From: Robiginitomaculum sp.
GTDB lineage: Bacteria > Pseudomonadota > Alphaproteobacteria > Caulobacterales > Maricaulaceae
Assembly: GCA_021647375.1 (NCBI GenBank)
Contig: JAKIUV010000012.1
Span: 1-43,860 of the forward strand
Direction: 5' to 3'
DNA length: 43,860 bases
The notes under the pieces are model-generated. The model saw only the letters and a program-made list of their open reading frames with translations. It searched no databases and had not been told where the DNA came from. Each line of letters begins with the position of its first letter. Position 1 is the first letter of the stretch. This document shows positions 8,207 to 17,677 of this stretch, piece by piece. Position numbers and translations under genes: made by a program.

Positions 8207-8893
8207 ATGGCTACCCCAAAAAAAACAACGCGGAAAAAACCTGCCGCAAAGAAAACGGCAGGCAAAAAAATAAAATTAAAATTCAAGGCAGGTGATTTTA
8301 TTGTCTACCCAGCACACGGTATGGGCAAAGTTATTGCTGTCGAAACCGAAACAATCGCCGAGATGGATATTGAGGTCTATGTGATTTTGTTTGAGCAAGA
8401 TAAAATGACCTTGCGCGTTCCAACCCAAAAAGTTGACAGTTCTGGCATGCGCGGTTTGGCAAATGACAAAGTGCTCAAAGATGCCTTTACCACGCTTCGG
8501 GGTCGCCCTCGGGTCAAACGTACAATGTGGAGCCGCCGGGCGCAGGAATATGAGGGTAAAATAAATTCTGGTGATTTACTGCTCCTGACCGAAGTTGTTC
8601 GCGATCTGTACAGAACCGAAGAACAACCGGACCAGTCATATTCCGAACGGCAACTTTATGAGCGGGCAATCGACCGCATGGTACGCGAAGTTTCCGCCAT
8701 TATGAAAATGGACACTGGGCCGACCATGGACAAAATTATTGAAACTCTGTCAGCAGCCCGTGCCAAAGCGGCAGCAAAGGCTGCTGCCAAATTTGCAGCA
8801 GAAAACCCTGAAATTGCGGCAGCCGAAGCTGCGGCAAAGGCCGAAGCAGAAGCCGCAGCTAAAGCATCCAGCGCAGAAGAGCCAACAACCTAA
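8207..8893 (+). CDS. carD: CarD-family RNA polymerase-binding regulator
   Basis: CarD proteins bind the RNA polymerase beta subunit and stabilise open promoter complexes, notably at rRNA promoters. The start at 8207 is chosen because AAAAGGAAC sits 8-16 bases upstream; a longer frame without a ribosome site exists. Residues 1-27 are a Lys/Ala-rich basic tail. The RNA polymerase-interacting module begins at 'FKAGDFIVYPAHGMGKV', followed by the helical DNA-contacting domain with 'RRAQEYEGKINSGD' and 'YSERQLYERA'. The last 50 residues are an Ala/Glu-rich low-complexity tail. Length (228 residues) is slightly above average because of both tails. Confidence 0.93.
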   Translation: MATPKKTTRKKPAAKKTAGKKIKLKFKAGDFIVYPAHGMGKVIAVETETIAEMDIEVYVILFEQDKMTLRVPTQKVDSSGMRGLANDKVLKDAFTTLRGRPRVKRTMWSRRAQEYEGKINSGDLLLLTEVVRDLYRTEEQPDQSYSERQLYERAIDRMVREVSAIMKMDTGPTMDKIIETLSAARAKAAAKAAAKFAAENPEIAAAEAAAKAEAEAAAKASSAEEPTT

Positions 8894-8940
8894 TGCCTAG
8901 AGCCTGCGAACAATTAGGACACGTTACTGGTTTGCGCCCA

Positions 8941-9744
8941 TTAATCTCCCGTAAAAATCCCTGGTCGTTTCTCAGTTACGGCCAGGAATGCTTCCCCGGC
9001 ATCTTTGCTGTTTTGCAACAATAAAAATTGGTCCGTATCCATATGCATAACGGCCTGATCAAGTGCGCTACTATAGGCATTGATGCTTTTCTTGATAGCC
9101 TGAACGGCCATTGGCGGCAATGATGTATAAAGCTTGGCCATTTTTACGGTATTTTCCTGCAAGGCCTCCGGGTCGGAAATTTCGTCGAGAAAGCCCCAGT
9201 CTAAGAGTTTTTTCGCGTTCTCCGGCTGCCCGGACATAATCATTTTTTTTGCCCGCGCCGGGCCAACTAATTGCACACATAACGGCAGAGCTTGCCACAT
9301 CAGGGGCATGCCAAGCTTAACCTCACCATATGAGACTTTACAATCCGAACTGCCAATCCGAAAATCGCAAGCGCTGGCTATGGCTACCGCGCCGCCGACT
9401 GCCATGCCTTGTAGGGCGCATATGGTGACCTGGGGAATATTTTGTATAGACTTTAGCAACTCTGCCCCAAATCCCATTTGTCGTCTGCGTATTATTAGTG
9501 GTAAGTTTTTAGCCGCTTGTTTTTGTATGTCGCGCAAATCCGCCCCGAAGCTAAAATGCTTGCCTCTCGCATGAAAAATAACCACTTTGGTTTCAATGTC
9601 GTCCATAAAGCCACGTACAATTTTCGCCAACAATTTAAGCGTCGATATTTTAAGTGTGTTGTTTCGCTCCGGGCGATTGAAACACACAAAGCATATTTCG
9701 CCATCGCGCTTTAAGGTAATTTCATCGGTTCCCAGGCTATTCAT
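8941..9744 (-). CDS. Enoyl-CoA hydratase/isomerase (crotonase) family protein
   Basis: This 267-residue protein has the crotonase fold. The first oxyanion-hole segment is 'GKHFSFGADLRDIQ'; the second is 'GMAVGGAVAIASACDFRIG', followed by 'YGEVKLGMPL'. The typical 'NRPERNN' begins the fold. Members hydrate or isomerise acyl-CoA thioesters, and the exact reaction cannot be read from the sequence. Its start overlaps the stop end of the acyl-CoA synthetase gene by eight bases, so the two form one transcript and very likely act on the same acid, which is activated first and then hydrated. Confidence 0.88.
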   Translation of the reverse strand: MNSLGTDEITLKRDGEICFVCFNRPERNNTLKISTLKLLAKIVRGFMDDIETKVVIFHARGKHFSFGADLRDIQKQAAKNLPLIIRRRQMGFGAELLKSIQNIPQVTICALQGMAVGGAVAIASACDFRIGSSDCKVSYGEVKLGMPLMWQALPLCVQLVGPARAKKMIMSGQPENAKKLLDWGFLDEISDPEALQENTVKMAKLYTSLPPMAVQAIKKSINAYSSALDQAVMHMDTDQFLLLQNSKDAGEAFLAVTEKRPGIFTGD

Positions 9745-11314
9745 TGTTTTTTTCCAGCATTTTTTTCAGCGCCATTTTATCGACCTTCGTATTTGGTAAA
9801 GTCGGGAAGTCGTCTACGATGCTGAACTTCTTGGGTATTTTATAATTAGCGATTTGGGTGCGTAAGAATGCCTTTAATTCGGGAATAGATATGTCTTGCC
9901 CGGGTTTGGATTTGACAAATGCAAACCCCACTTCTTGGTATAATTCATCGGGTATACCGACCACAACTGCCATCGCGACTTGTTCATGGTTCTCGATGGC
10001 TTGTTCGACCTCTAGCGGGTACACATTATAGGCACCGGATTTGAACATTTCCTTGAGCCGCCCGGAAAACTCCACATTGCCGTCGTCCCGCAATTTGCAT
10101 AAATCTCCGGTTTTGAAAAAGTCGTCCTCGGTCATGGCCTCTGCGCTGGCTTCTGGCTTGTTGAAATAGCCAGATAAAATATGCGCACCTTTTATTTGCA
10201 GCTCGCCAACCTCGCCGACATCCAAGATTTTTCCGTCTGTACCGGATACCCGCCACTCGGCCCCGTCAATAGGCGTGCCGATTGTGTTGGCCATAATATC
10301 AAGGCTGGCATCCAAAGCAGAATGGGAAATGATGCCGCAGGTTTCGGACAGGCCGTATATGGTGCCTAGTTTTGCGCCAATGGGTTGGTATTGTTTGATC
10401 AAATCTTCCGGCGTCACCGCACCGCCAAAAATGATCAGCCGTAAAGAGCGCAACGCCTCGACGCTAAATCCGTCGTAGGCCAGCAACATCATAAGCAAGG
10501 TCGGGCTGGTGAGCATATATGTCAATTGTTCACGTTCGGTAATTGTCATGATTGCGGACAAATCAAATTGGTCATGAAAAACCATACACCCCCCACCAGC
10601 CATGACATTCATGCAAAGATTATTGAGCGAAGCTACATGATTGATAGGCAAGCAGCAAAGGGCTTTATGGGGGCCGCCCGCCATCCATTTGGCGTTGGCA
10701 ATGGCGCTTCCTACAATGGCTCTGTGGGACAACATCGCGCCTTTTGGCTCCCCCGTTGAGCCAGAGGTATAAACAATAGCTGCAATATCTTCGGCTTGCA
10801 CTTGACTTTGTCTGGATAATAATTCTTCGTCTGAAATAGTTGCGGCTTTTTCAATGAAACTCTCATAGCTGTTCGCCGATTTTGTCGGCGTGCCGTAAAC
10901 AAAATACTTTGTCCTTGAAACTCCGGCATTTTGCAAAACCGTGGAATAGTCCCTGTCCTCAAACGGCGAGACTGTGAACAATATTTCCGGCCTTGTATCG
11001 TGCAGGAGATAATTATATTCTGGCTCTTGGTAGCGCGGGTTAAGACCAAACCAAATGCCACCAATAGACACGGTCGCCAAATATGTGAAATAAAAATCTA
11101 GGCCGGACGGTGCCATTATACCAACACGGTCTCCGGCCTCGACCCCTGCCGCTATTAAAGCCTTGGCGATATTGTCTGTTTCGGTTTTAAGCTGGCTATA
11201 GGAAAGCCGTATATCGCCCTCAACGGCGGCTTCGGCGTCAGGACATGTTTTCGCGAAATGCGAAAGCATGTCCCCAATTGTTTCAGTTTTTTCTGCGCTT
11301 ATTTCCTTCATCAA
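9737..11314 (-). CDS. Acyl-CoA synthetase (AMP-binding, class I)
   Basis: This 525-residue enzyme activates a carboxylic acid with ATP and joins it to CoA. Motif A3 is 'IVYTSGSTGEPKG'. The 'YGLSETCG' motif follows, then 'KTGDLCKLRDDGNVEFSGRL' with the hinge. The C-terminal domain ends with 'LPNTKVDKMALKK', which contains the catalytic lysine. The closest general class is medium- or long-chain fatty acid CoA ligases and crotonobetaine or cyclohexanecarboxylate-type ligases; I cannot fix the substrate. A strong ribosome site (AGGAGG) precedes the start. It is the first gene of a two-gene operon with the hydratase. Confidence 0.9.
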   Translation of the reverse strand: MMKEISAEKTETIGDMLSHFAKTCPDAEAAVEGDIRLSYSQLKTETDNIAKALIAAGVEAGDRVGIMAPSGLDFYFTYLATVSIGGIWFGLNPRYQEPEYNYLLHDTRPEILFTVSPFEDRDYSTVLQNAGVSRTKYFVYGTPTKSANSYESFIEKAATISDEELLSRQSQVQAEDIAAIVYTSGSTGEPKGAMLSHRAIVGSAIANAKWMAGGPHKALCCLPINHVASLNNLCMNVMAGGGCMVFHDQFDLSAIMTITEREQLTYMLTSPTLLMMLLAYDGFSVEALRSLRLIIFGGAVTPEDLIKQYQPIGAKLGTIYGLSETCGIISHSALDASLDIMANTIGTPIDGAEWRVSGTDGKILDVGEVGELQIKGAHILSGYFNKPEASAEAMTEDDFFKTGDLCKLRDDGNVEFSGRLKEMFKSGAYNVYPLEVEQAIENHEQVAMAVVVGIPDELYQEVGFAFVKSKPGQDISIPELKAFLRTQIANYKIPKKFSIVDDFPTLPNTKVDKMALKKMLEKNNE

Positions 11315-11376
11315 CTCAACCTCCTAAACACATAATATTATTTTCCTAATTGTCCGCAGACCCTAGAGTAGGGAAA

Positions 11377-11410
11377 CCTAGGGTCACGAATCCTAATATA
11401 GAACCACTTT
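11377..11410. repeat. Copy A of a 34-base intergenic repeat
   Basis: This stretch matches 13092-13125 at 28 of 34 positions. It lies 63-96 bases upstream of the acyl-CoA synthetase start. An adjacent inverted CCCTAG/CCTAGGG pair (11361-11366 and 11377-11383) overlaps its left end. See the findings for possible roles. Confidence 0.6.
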
Positions 11411-11439
11411 GATGGGGTGGGGGTTGTATTTTGGCTTGA

Positions 11440-13011
11440 CTATTCCGCCTGCTGCTCTTCACGAACCACAGCATCTAAAAACCTGACGCCCCACCCTGCA
11501 TGACCTTTTGGTGTCGTCGGCTTGGCTTTGCTCAACCAATCTACACCAGCAATATCCAGATGCACCCATTTGCGGCCTTCGTCGACAAAGGTGCCGATGA
11601 CAGCTGCGCCAATACTGGCACCTGGATTGCCAGCCGTACTCTTAATATCAGCAATATCAGAACGAATGGCTTTGTAATGGTTTTTGTTGAGCGGTAATGG
11701 CCAGACATCTTCGCCTGCTACTTTGCCAATACGCATCATGTCTTGCGCCAAATCCCAATCGCGGGTGATAACCACCCCATAATCTTCGCCCATTGCCCGT
11801 GCGGCAGAGCCTGTAAGCGTTGCAATATTGATGAGTAGACGCGGGTCATATTCCTTTTGTACATAAGTAATGGCATCAGATAGGACAAGGCGACCCTCGG
11901 CATCGGTTGACATAACTTCTATAGTTTTACCGCTCATTGTCCGGAGTACGTCGCCGGGACGGATAGCATCTCCAGAAGGCATGTTTTCGGCCATGGCCAT
12001 AACGCCGACCAGATTGACTTTGTCACCACGTTTGGCCACTGCATAAAGCGTTCCCGCAACCGCTGCTGCTCCGGAAAGATCGGACTTCATTGCCCACTGC
12101 CCCTTATTTGGCTTTAAGCTAATACCGCCAGTATCAAAAGTTATGCCCTTTCCAACCAATGCTATTGGTGCCATATCGCGCTCGCCGCCCATATAGGTGA
12201 CAATGATAAGACGCGGGTCATGCACAGAGCCTTGTCCAACCCCGATAAGCGCCCCCATATTGTTCCGCTTCATTTGGGAAAGCCCCATGACCTCAATTTT
12301 AACGTTGGCAACACCGTTAAATAACTTTCGCACGCCTTGGGCATAGCTTTCTGGATAGATAGTTTTACCTGGCTCGGTTCCCATATCACGAGCAAATTTT
12401 ACGCCCGTTACAACATGGTTTAGATCCGTTTCAAACAAAGTTTTGGCAGCCTTGAAACCATCGCTATGGAAACTAACTGTGCGGGTTTGTTGTTTGCCTG
12501 TAGCCTCTTTCTTTGTTTTATATTTTTTAAAGGCGTATGAACCCAGCGCATACCCCATAGCAAGTTGTGCCGCACTCTGTTCAACTGTGGTATCAAGTCC
12601 CGCTGTGATGACGCTCAGAGAATGATTATTGTTACTGGCTTGCGCCACATAGCCGCCAAGGTCGCGAAGCTGGCGCACTGATAATGCGCCTTCCCCTGCT
12701 CCAACCACAATAATAGACTTGAACGGGGACAAACCGTATAAATGCAATTTCTTGCCAAACTCCCCTTCAAACTCGGCATCTTTTAGCGCGGTTTCCAACC
12801 GACCATCGGTTTTAGCGCTGATGTTGGCTACGGCTTCGCTTAGCGCACCATCTTTGTCTATAAAGATCGCGATATGTTCGGCATTGACATCCATGCCCTC
12901 AAATTCAAACTGGGTGGTGTTTGTATTTGCATAAGCCGCATATACAAACATGCACGAAAAAATAAAACTCAACACTATTTTAGAAATAATTATCTTCACA
13001 AGAAACTCCAT
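11440..13011 (-). CDS. Exported M17 leucyl aminopeptidase
   Basis: This 523-residue protein carries the M17 catalytic domain in its C-terminal half. It has 'VGKGITFDTGGISLKP' with the first metal ligands and catalytic lysine, 'MKSDLSGAAA', and the signature 'STDAEGRLVLSDA'. It hydrolyses N-terminal residues using two metal ions. The start 'MEFLVKIIISKIVLSFIFSC' with a following 'AYAN' looks like a signal peptide with a hydrophobic core of about 15 residues. The enzyme is therefore probably periplasmic, unlike cytoplasmic PepA. The N-terminal M17 domain is present ('VVGAGEGALSVRQLRDLGG'). It may be cotranscribed with nothing else, since the upstream receptor gene ends at a strong terminator. 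Confidence 0.9.
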   Translation of the reverse strand: MEFLVKIIISKIVLSFIFSCMFVYAAYANTNTTQFEFEGMDVNAEHIAIFIDKDGALSEAVANISAKTDGRLETALKDAEFEGEFGKKLHLYGLSPFKSIIVVGAGEGALSVRQLRDLGGYVAQASNNNHSLSVITAGLDTTVEQSAAQLAMGYALGSYAFKKYKTKKEATGKQQTRTVSFHSDGFKAAKTLFETDLNHVVTGVKFARDMGTEPGKTIYPESYAQGVRKLFNGVANVKIEVMGLSQMKRNNMGALIGVGQGSVHDPRLIIVTYMGGERDMAPIALVGKGITFDTGGISLKPNKGQWAMKSDLSGAAAVAGTLYAVAKRGDKVNLVGVMAMAENMPSGDAIRPGDVLRTMSGKTIEVMSTDAEGRLVLSDAITYVQKEYDPRLLINIATLTGSAARAMGEDYGVVITRDWDLAQDMMRIGKVAGEDVWPLPLNKNHYKAIRSDIADIKSTAGNPGASIGAAVIGTFVDEGRKWVHLDIAGVDWLSKAKPTTPKGHAGWGVRFLDAVVREEQQAE

Positions 13012-13091
13012 GTTTTGCTATTGGCAATTTAGAACCGCCACAGATTGGGCGGAGATTATATAGCGCAGGCTATGCGGATTTTGGCACTTTG

Positions 13092-13136
13092 TCTAGGGCA
13101 GCGAAACCTAATATAAAACCACTTTCAGCGCCCTAG
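13092..13136. repeat. Copy B of the 34-base intergenic repeat, within an inverted repeat
   Basis: Positions 13092-13125 match copy A at 11377-11410 in 28 of 34 bases. Here the unit is closed into a stem: CTAGGGC at 13093-13099 pairs with GCCCTAG at 13130-13136. It lies 81-114 bases upstream of the aminopeptidase start. Confidence 0.6.
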
Positions 13137-13147
13137 TCGAAAACCAC

Positions 13148-13174
13148 AAAAGGCCGGGGAGAACCCGGCCTTTT
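13148..13174. terminator. Strong symmetric terminator after the TonB receptor gene
   Basis: AAAAGGCCGGG at 13148-13158 pairs perfectly with CCCGGCCTTTT at 13164-13174 across a five-base loop. The A and T runs at the two ends mean that it can work in both directions; read on the minus strand it ends the receptor transcript. Confidence 0.85.
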
Positions 13175-13209
13175 GTTTATATTTAATAGCGTTCAATCGC
13201 TTGGCGTGT

Positions 13210-15609
13210 CTAAAACTTCACACGGCCTTGCAAGGCGATAGTCCGCCCTTGACTAAAGAACGTGTAGTTGGTCTTGCGGCCAAATGAGCTGCCTGCAAGC
13301 GGAACGTCGCCTGAATAGGTACGCAGGATTTCGTCTGTCAGGTTCTTACCCAGCAGGGCAATTTCCCAAGGCCCGTCTTGGGGGGCAAAAGCAATACGCG
13401 CATTGAGCTTTACATAACCATCTTGACGTCCAGCCGGGTCTTTGGTTGCCGCCGAATCGTATGCGCTCGCATAAAATAGGCTCGCCAATCCTGTGATCTC
13501 GTAATCACCGATTGGATGGTCAAAATCTAGGGCTAGGTTACCAGAGAAATCAGACACCAATTGATTGGAGAGACCCGTATAATCACAAAGCCCATTAGGC
13601 TGTACGCGGCTAAAATTTGGATCCGCTGGATTGTTTTGCCCAAAATAACATTGACCATCGCGGAAGTCCGTAAATTCGAAATCCATCAAGGACAAACCAC
13701 CGTTCAGGCGAACATGATCGCTAAGCGCCCAACGACCATCAAGCTCGATACCTTTAACAACCGAGGTCGCAGCATTTCGGACATTAAAACCAAGTACGCC
13801 ATCAAAAATCGAGACCTGTAGATCGTTAAATTTGGTGTAGTAAGCCGTTGCATTAAGCTCGGCAGAACCACCAAGTTTAAATTTACCACCAAGTTCAAAA
13901 TTATTGGCTTTCTCATCATCAAACTCAAATGCTTCGTTGGAGGTGGCAAATGTGCCCCGGTTATTAGCACGGAAATCAAACCCGCCGGACTTGAAACCTT
14001 GCGCCCAACTAGCATACAGCATGGTGTCATCACTAACATCCCAAACCAGCTTTACATCGGGTGAAAATGTGGTTTTATTACGCGATCCAACCGGGCTGGA
14101 ACTACCAAGCTGGTTCAAAAGATCACCGACAGTCGCGCCACCGCCTATTGGCGTAGCGCCCGGAAAAGCTTCAAGGTTTGTTGAAACAATTTGAAACCCA
14201 ACCCCGTAAACAATTGCCGCCGCCGCTTGCGCCGCTGGCAAAGCACCACCGCCAGCCGCCTGGATATTCATCACGCGCGAACCATCGCGGTTATCATTGG
14301 TGATGCGACCACCAAGCTGCAAGGTCAAATCATCTGAAAAATGCCAATTCACTTGGGCAAATGCAGAGAGTACGGTTGCGTCAACCTGGGCAATCCGAGC
14401 CGCTTGTGTGTTGAGAAGCGCAGGCGAAGCCGCCGCGCCCAGAACTGAGTTAGCCGGCACAACAATCTGGTCTTCATAGCTATGATCAGATGTCTGGAAA
14501 TAGGCACCTAAAATATAATCATAATCATCACCGATAGGAGAGGTTAGGCGGATTTCTTGAGAAAACTGCTTATATTCTTCTTGCAAATTGGCGGTAAACA
14601 CATTGGCACCAGTATCATCACAATCACACAGTTCATCATATTTCAGCGTCTCAAAAGCTGAAATTGTTTGCAAATTATGATCGCCCAATTCCCAATCCAA
14701 TGTCATCTGATAAATAGACATATTGTTGTTAGAATAATCACCATTAGAAGACCGAATACCGTCTTGGACTTCATTCAAAACGCTGGCATCTTGGCCAAAT
14801 ACGTTGACCAACACTTGACCATAGGTCAAGCCACCAACAGCCTGTGCATTTTCAATCTCAATATTACGGCCAACAGTATCAAAATTACTGTTTTCCACCT
14901 TAAAGGTCGCCTGTAAACTGTCAGTAACATCAATTTCGACCGTACCGCGCAGCGTAAATTCTTTGCGCTGAGGTTCGTCCTGATCCAAAGTAGCATTATA
15001 AATCCAGCCGTCCATGTCCCGGTAACGGGCTGCAACACGGGCGCGAACCCGATCCGATATTGGTCCGGACAGCACGCCTTCTATGATGCTTTCACCGTCA
15101 ACAAACTCACGTTGCGCCAGAATAGAACCTTCAAACTCGTGCGTTGGTTTAGCCGTTGTGATATTCAAGGCACCAGCAACCGAGTTTTTACCAAACAAAA
15201 TCGACTGCGGCCCGCGCAATACTTCTACCCGCTCCAAATCTAGGAAAGGCGCGCGCACTTGCTGGCCGCGCGGGAAATGCACACCATCAACATAAACACC
15301 AACAGATTGTTCAAAGCCCTGATTGATGCCAGAGCCAACACCGCGAATAAAGAAATTGGTAGAGATACCAGTTTCGGTATAAGTAAAGTTCGGGACAAAT
15401 GTCGTCAGGTCTTCAATTTTGACAATGCTTTGTTCTTCAATAATTTTGGCATCAACCGCAGCAACAGAAATCGGCACGTCTTGCAAGCCTTGAGCGCGAA
15501 ATTGTGCGGTAACAATAATTTCGTCGAGTACTGGCCCGCTTTGCGCGAACGCAGGCATTGCCACAAGAATTGAAAGCGCAGATGCGCCACGTACATATTT
15601 TTTTAACAT
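13210..15609 (-). CDS. TonB-dependent outer-membrane receptor
   Basis: This 799-residue receptor uses the TonB system to take up a scarce or bulky substrate across the outer membrane. A signal peptide ends near 'MPAFAQSG'. The plug domain follows ('DEIIVTAQFRAQGLQDVP', 'DVPISVAAV', 'VEVLRGPQSILFGKNSVAGAL'). The rest is a beta-barrel that ends with 'IALQGRVKF', the usual terminal aromatic residue. The start at 15609 is preferred over one 36 bases upstream because it gives a normal signal peptide and has AAGGGA before it. The plug style is that of the large sphingomonad/caulobacter receptor group; the substrate is unknown. It is divergent from the amidohydrolase and GMC oxidoreductase genes, which may process its ligand. 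Confidence 0.93.
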   Translation of the reverse strand: MLKKYVRGASALSILVAMPAFAQSGPVLDEIIVTAQFRAQGLQDVPISVAAVDAKIIEEQSIVKIEDLTTFVPNFTYTETGISTNFFIRGVGSGINQGFEQSVGVYVDGVHFPRGQQVRAPFLDLERVEVLRGPQSILFGKNSVAGALNITTAKPTHEFEGSILAQREFVDGESIIEGVLSGPISDRVRARVAARYRDMDGWIYNATLDQDEPQRKEFTLRGTVEIDVTDSLQATFKVENSNFDTVGRNIEIENAQAVGGLTYGQVLVNVFGQDASVLNEVQDGIRSSNGDYSNNNMSIYQMTLDWELGDHNLQTISAFETLKYDELCDCDDTGANVFTANLQEEYKQFSQEIRLTSPIGDDYDYILGAYFQTSDHSYEDQIVVPANSVLGAAASPALLNTQAARIAQVDATVLSAFAQVNWHFSDDLTLQLGGRITNDNRDGSRVMNIQAAGGGALPAAQAAAAIVYGVGFQIVSTNLEAFPGATPIGGGATVGDLLNQLGSSSPVGSRNKTTFSPDVKLVWDVSDDTMLYASWAQGFKSGGFDFRANNRGTFATSNEAFEFDDEKANNFELGGKFKLGGSAELNATAYYTKFNDLQVSIFDGVLGFNVRNAATSVVKGIELDGRWALSDHVRLNGGLSLMDFEFTDFRDGQCYFGQNNPADPNFSRVQPNGLCDYTGLSNQLVSDFSGNLALDFDHPIGDYEITGLASLFYASAYDSAATKDPAGRQDGYVKLNARIAFAPQDGPWEIALLGKNLTDEILRTYSGDVPLAGSSFGRKTNYTFFSQGRTIALQGRVKF

Positions 15610-15931
15610 AGGTGGTTCCCTTGAATTTAGATGCCGTTTTAGCATCTCTCTGATAAAATTAGTATACAGAAACCGGGCGAGGAGACAAGTATTTCAAGGG
15701 CTTGCCAGCTCTGGCTTGACCGTTTGGTGGTCGCCTGTGTTAAAAATACATCACAGAATCGGAAAATAAAGACAAGCGCAGACCCTAATGGTCAATGAAG
15801 TCTATCGGAGAAATTAATATAAAATTGATTAACGGCAAGTCCCTCTTTCTCTATTTAAGCAAATTGACAAATGACCCCCACCTATGCAAGTTTATTCATA
15901 TGATAAGTAAAATTTGGTTGCGGGGAATATG
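15610..15931. promoter_or_regulatory. Divergent regulatory region between the receptor and the amidohydrolase
   Basis: This 322-base region contains no gene that I can support. On the minus strand, TTGTCT (15683-15688 as the complement) and TATACT (15661-15666 as the complement), 16 bases apart, form a good promoter for the receptor. Its leader contains a small hairpin: AGATGC at 15629-15634 with GCATCT at 15642-15647. On the plus strand TTGACA occurs at 15864-15869 without a good -10 box. GGGGA at 15922-15926 is the ribosome site for the amidohydrolase start at 15932. Confidence 0.55.
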
Positions 15932-17677
15932 ATGAGGTTTACGATCCGATTACTGTTGGTTGTTTTAGCTGGACTGATAAGTGCATGCTCTAAGCCTGTT
16001 ATGGAGCATAGTGACGTTACCATATACGCCGCTAAAACCATACTCACATCTCACCATGAAAACCCAATGGCAAGCGCCCTAGCAGTGCGGGGCGATATAA
16101 TTGTCGGCATTGGCAATAGAAAAGATTTGATCAAACAATTTAACGGCGCGACCTTGGACGATAGCTTCGCCCAAAAAACCATAGTGCCCGGCCTAATCGA
16201 CCCGCATATACATATGATCCTTGGGGCTATGATGTATGCCAAACCTTTCGCGCCGCCTTGGGATGTGGAGACGCCCGCAGGGACTGTAAAAGGCTTGCCA
16301 AATAAAGCAGCGTTTTTGGCACGTATAGCCGAAATTAACGCGGAACACACTGGTACAGAACCACTGGTGATTTACGGCTATCATAATTTGGTGCACGGCG
16401 CTCTCGACAAACATGTCCTTGATAAAATAACAACAAAGCGTCCATTGATTATCTGGCATTATTCCGGTCATGATTTCTACTTAAACTCTCAAGCGCTCAC
16501 CTATGCCAAAGTCGATGCGAGTTGGGCGGATAAATATCACGGCGTACCATTGGACGTGGACGGAGAGCCAACCGGGCGGGTCTATGAAGATGCAGTGTTC
16601 GATTTCCTCTCCAATGTTGGCCATTTATTTCTAGCGCCGAAAGATATTGGGCGCGGATATAAAGGCTTGGAATCCATGTTTGCTAGCAATGGTGTGACGA
16701 CCGTAGCAGAACTTGGCTATGGCTTGTTTGGTTTGCCACTTGAAGATAATTATTATAAAGCGCTAATGGGTTCAGATGCTCGCACTAAAGTGTACCTTGT
16801 GCCCGAACATCGAGCCTTTGCTCATGCATTTGGCGAAGAGCGTATCGACAAAATGGGTGAAATGGTCGAAGCGACAAAAGACACATGGCCGCGCGTCTTG
16901 CCGCAAGTCAAGCTGTTCACGGACGCTGCGTTCTATTCCCAAACCATGCGGGTCTCACCGCCGGGATATATTGGCGGTCAGAACAAAGGTGAGGAAGGCC
17001 TCTGGGTCACGGCACCGGATAAACTCGCTAAAACCATGGAACCGTATTGGTCGGCGGGGTTGGATATACGTATCCATTCAAACGGCGATGCTGCTCAAGA
17101 TGCAACATTGGATGCATTTGAAGCCGTACAAAAAAACGGAAATGGAGAGGGGCAAAAGCTCGTCCTTGAACATGTAGGCCTCATCACGCCGAAGCAAATT
17201 GCCAAAGCCAAAGAGCTGGGCGCAGGCATTTCTGTGGCCTCGCACTATGTGCATTATATGGGTGAAGCTTATGTGTCCGCTATTGGCGAGCGGGTTAAAT
17301 ATATAACACCCCTAGCCTCAACCATGAAAGCCGACCTGCATACGACCCTGCACTCGGACGCGCCCCTTGCCCCGCCGTCACCATTAACGGCGGCATCCGT
17401 TCATATGTTGCGCTCCACCAGAGAGGGCGGCGTGTCCACACCAGCCGAGAAATTAAGCGCCGAACAGGCTTTGCGTGCCATCACGATTGACGCGGCTTGG
17501 GCGCTAGGACTGGAGGACGAAATCGGTTCTATCAAAATAGGCAAAAAAGCAGACTTCACAATATTAGATACTAATCCTCTCACCACCAAAGCCGAAGATT
17601 GGCCTGATATTGTTATTTGGGGTGTTGTGTTGGACGGCGTAAAAAAACCGCTCAGGAGCGCAAATGAAGAATTATGA
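15932..17677 (+). CDS. Lipoprotein amidohydrolase, YtcJ-like
   Basis: This 581-residue member of the metal-dependent amidohydrolase superfamily has 'VPGLIDPHIHM' with the first metal-binding histidines, a later 'RIHSNGDAAQD' and 'LHSDAPLAPP', and the ending typical of the YtcJ/AepA group ('IGKKADFTILD'). The N-terminus 'MRFTIRLLLVVLAGLISAC' is a lipoprotein signal with lipobox ISAC, so the enzyme is anchored in the periplasm. The start at 15932 is chosen because GGGGA lies five bases upstream; ATG at 15929 and TTG at 15914 are alternatives. The substrate is unknown; the family cleaves amide or ester bonds. It overlaps the GMC gene by 14 bases. Confidence 0.88.
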   Translation: MRFTIRLLLVVLAGLISACSKPVMEHSDVTIYAAKTILTSHHENPMASALAVRGDIIVGIGNRKDLIKQFNGATLDDSFAQKTIVPGLIDPHIHMILGAMMYAKPFAPPWDVETPAGTVKGLPNKAAFLARIAEINAEHTGTEPLVIYGYHNLVHGALDKHVLDKITTKRPLIIWHYSGHDFYLNSQALTYAKVDASWADKYHGVPLDVDGEPTGRVYEDAVFDFLSNVGHLFLAPKDIGRGYKGLESMFASNGVTTVAELGYGLFGLPLEDNYYKALMGSDARTKVYLVPEHRAFAHAFGEERIDKMGEMVEATKDTWPRVLPQVKLFTDAAFYSQTMRVSPPGYIGGQNKGEEGLWVTAPDKLAKTMEPYWSAGLDIRIHSNGDAAQDATLDAFEAVQKNGNGEGQKLVLEHVGLITPKQIAKAKELGAGISVASHYVHYMGEAYVSAIGERVKYITPLASTMKADLHTTLHSDAPLAPPSPLTAASVHMLRSTREGGVSTPAEKLSAEQALRAITIDAAWALGLEDEIGSIKIGKKADFTILDTNPLTTKAEDWPDIVIWGVVLDGVKKPLRSANEEL

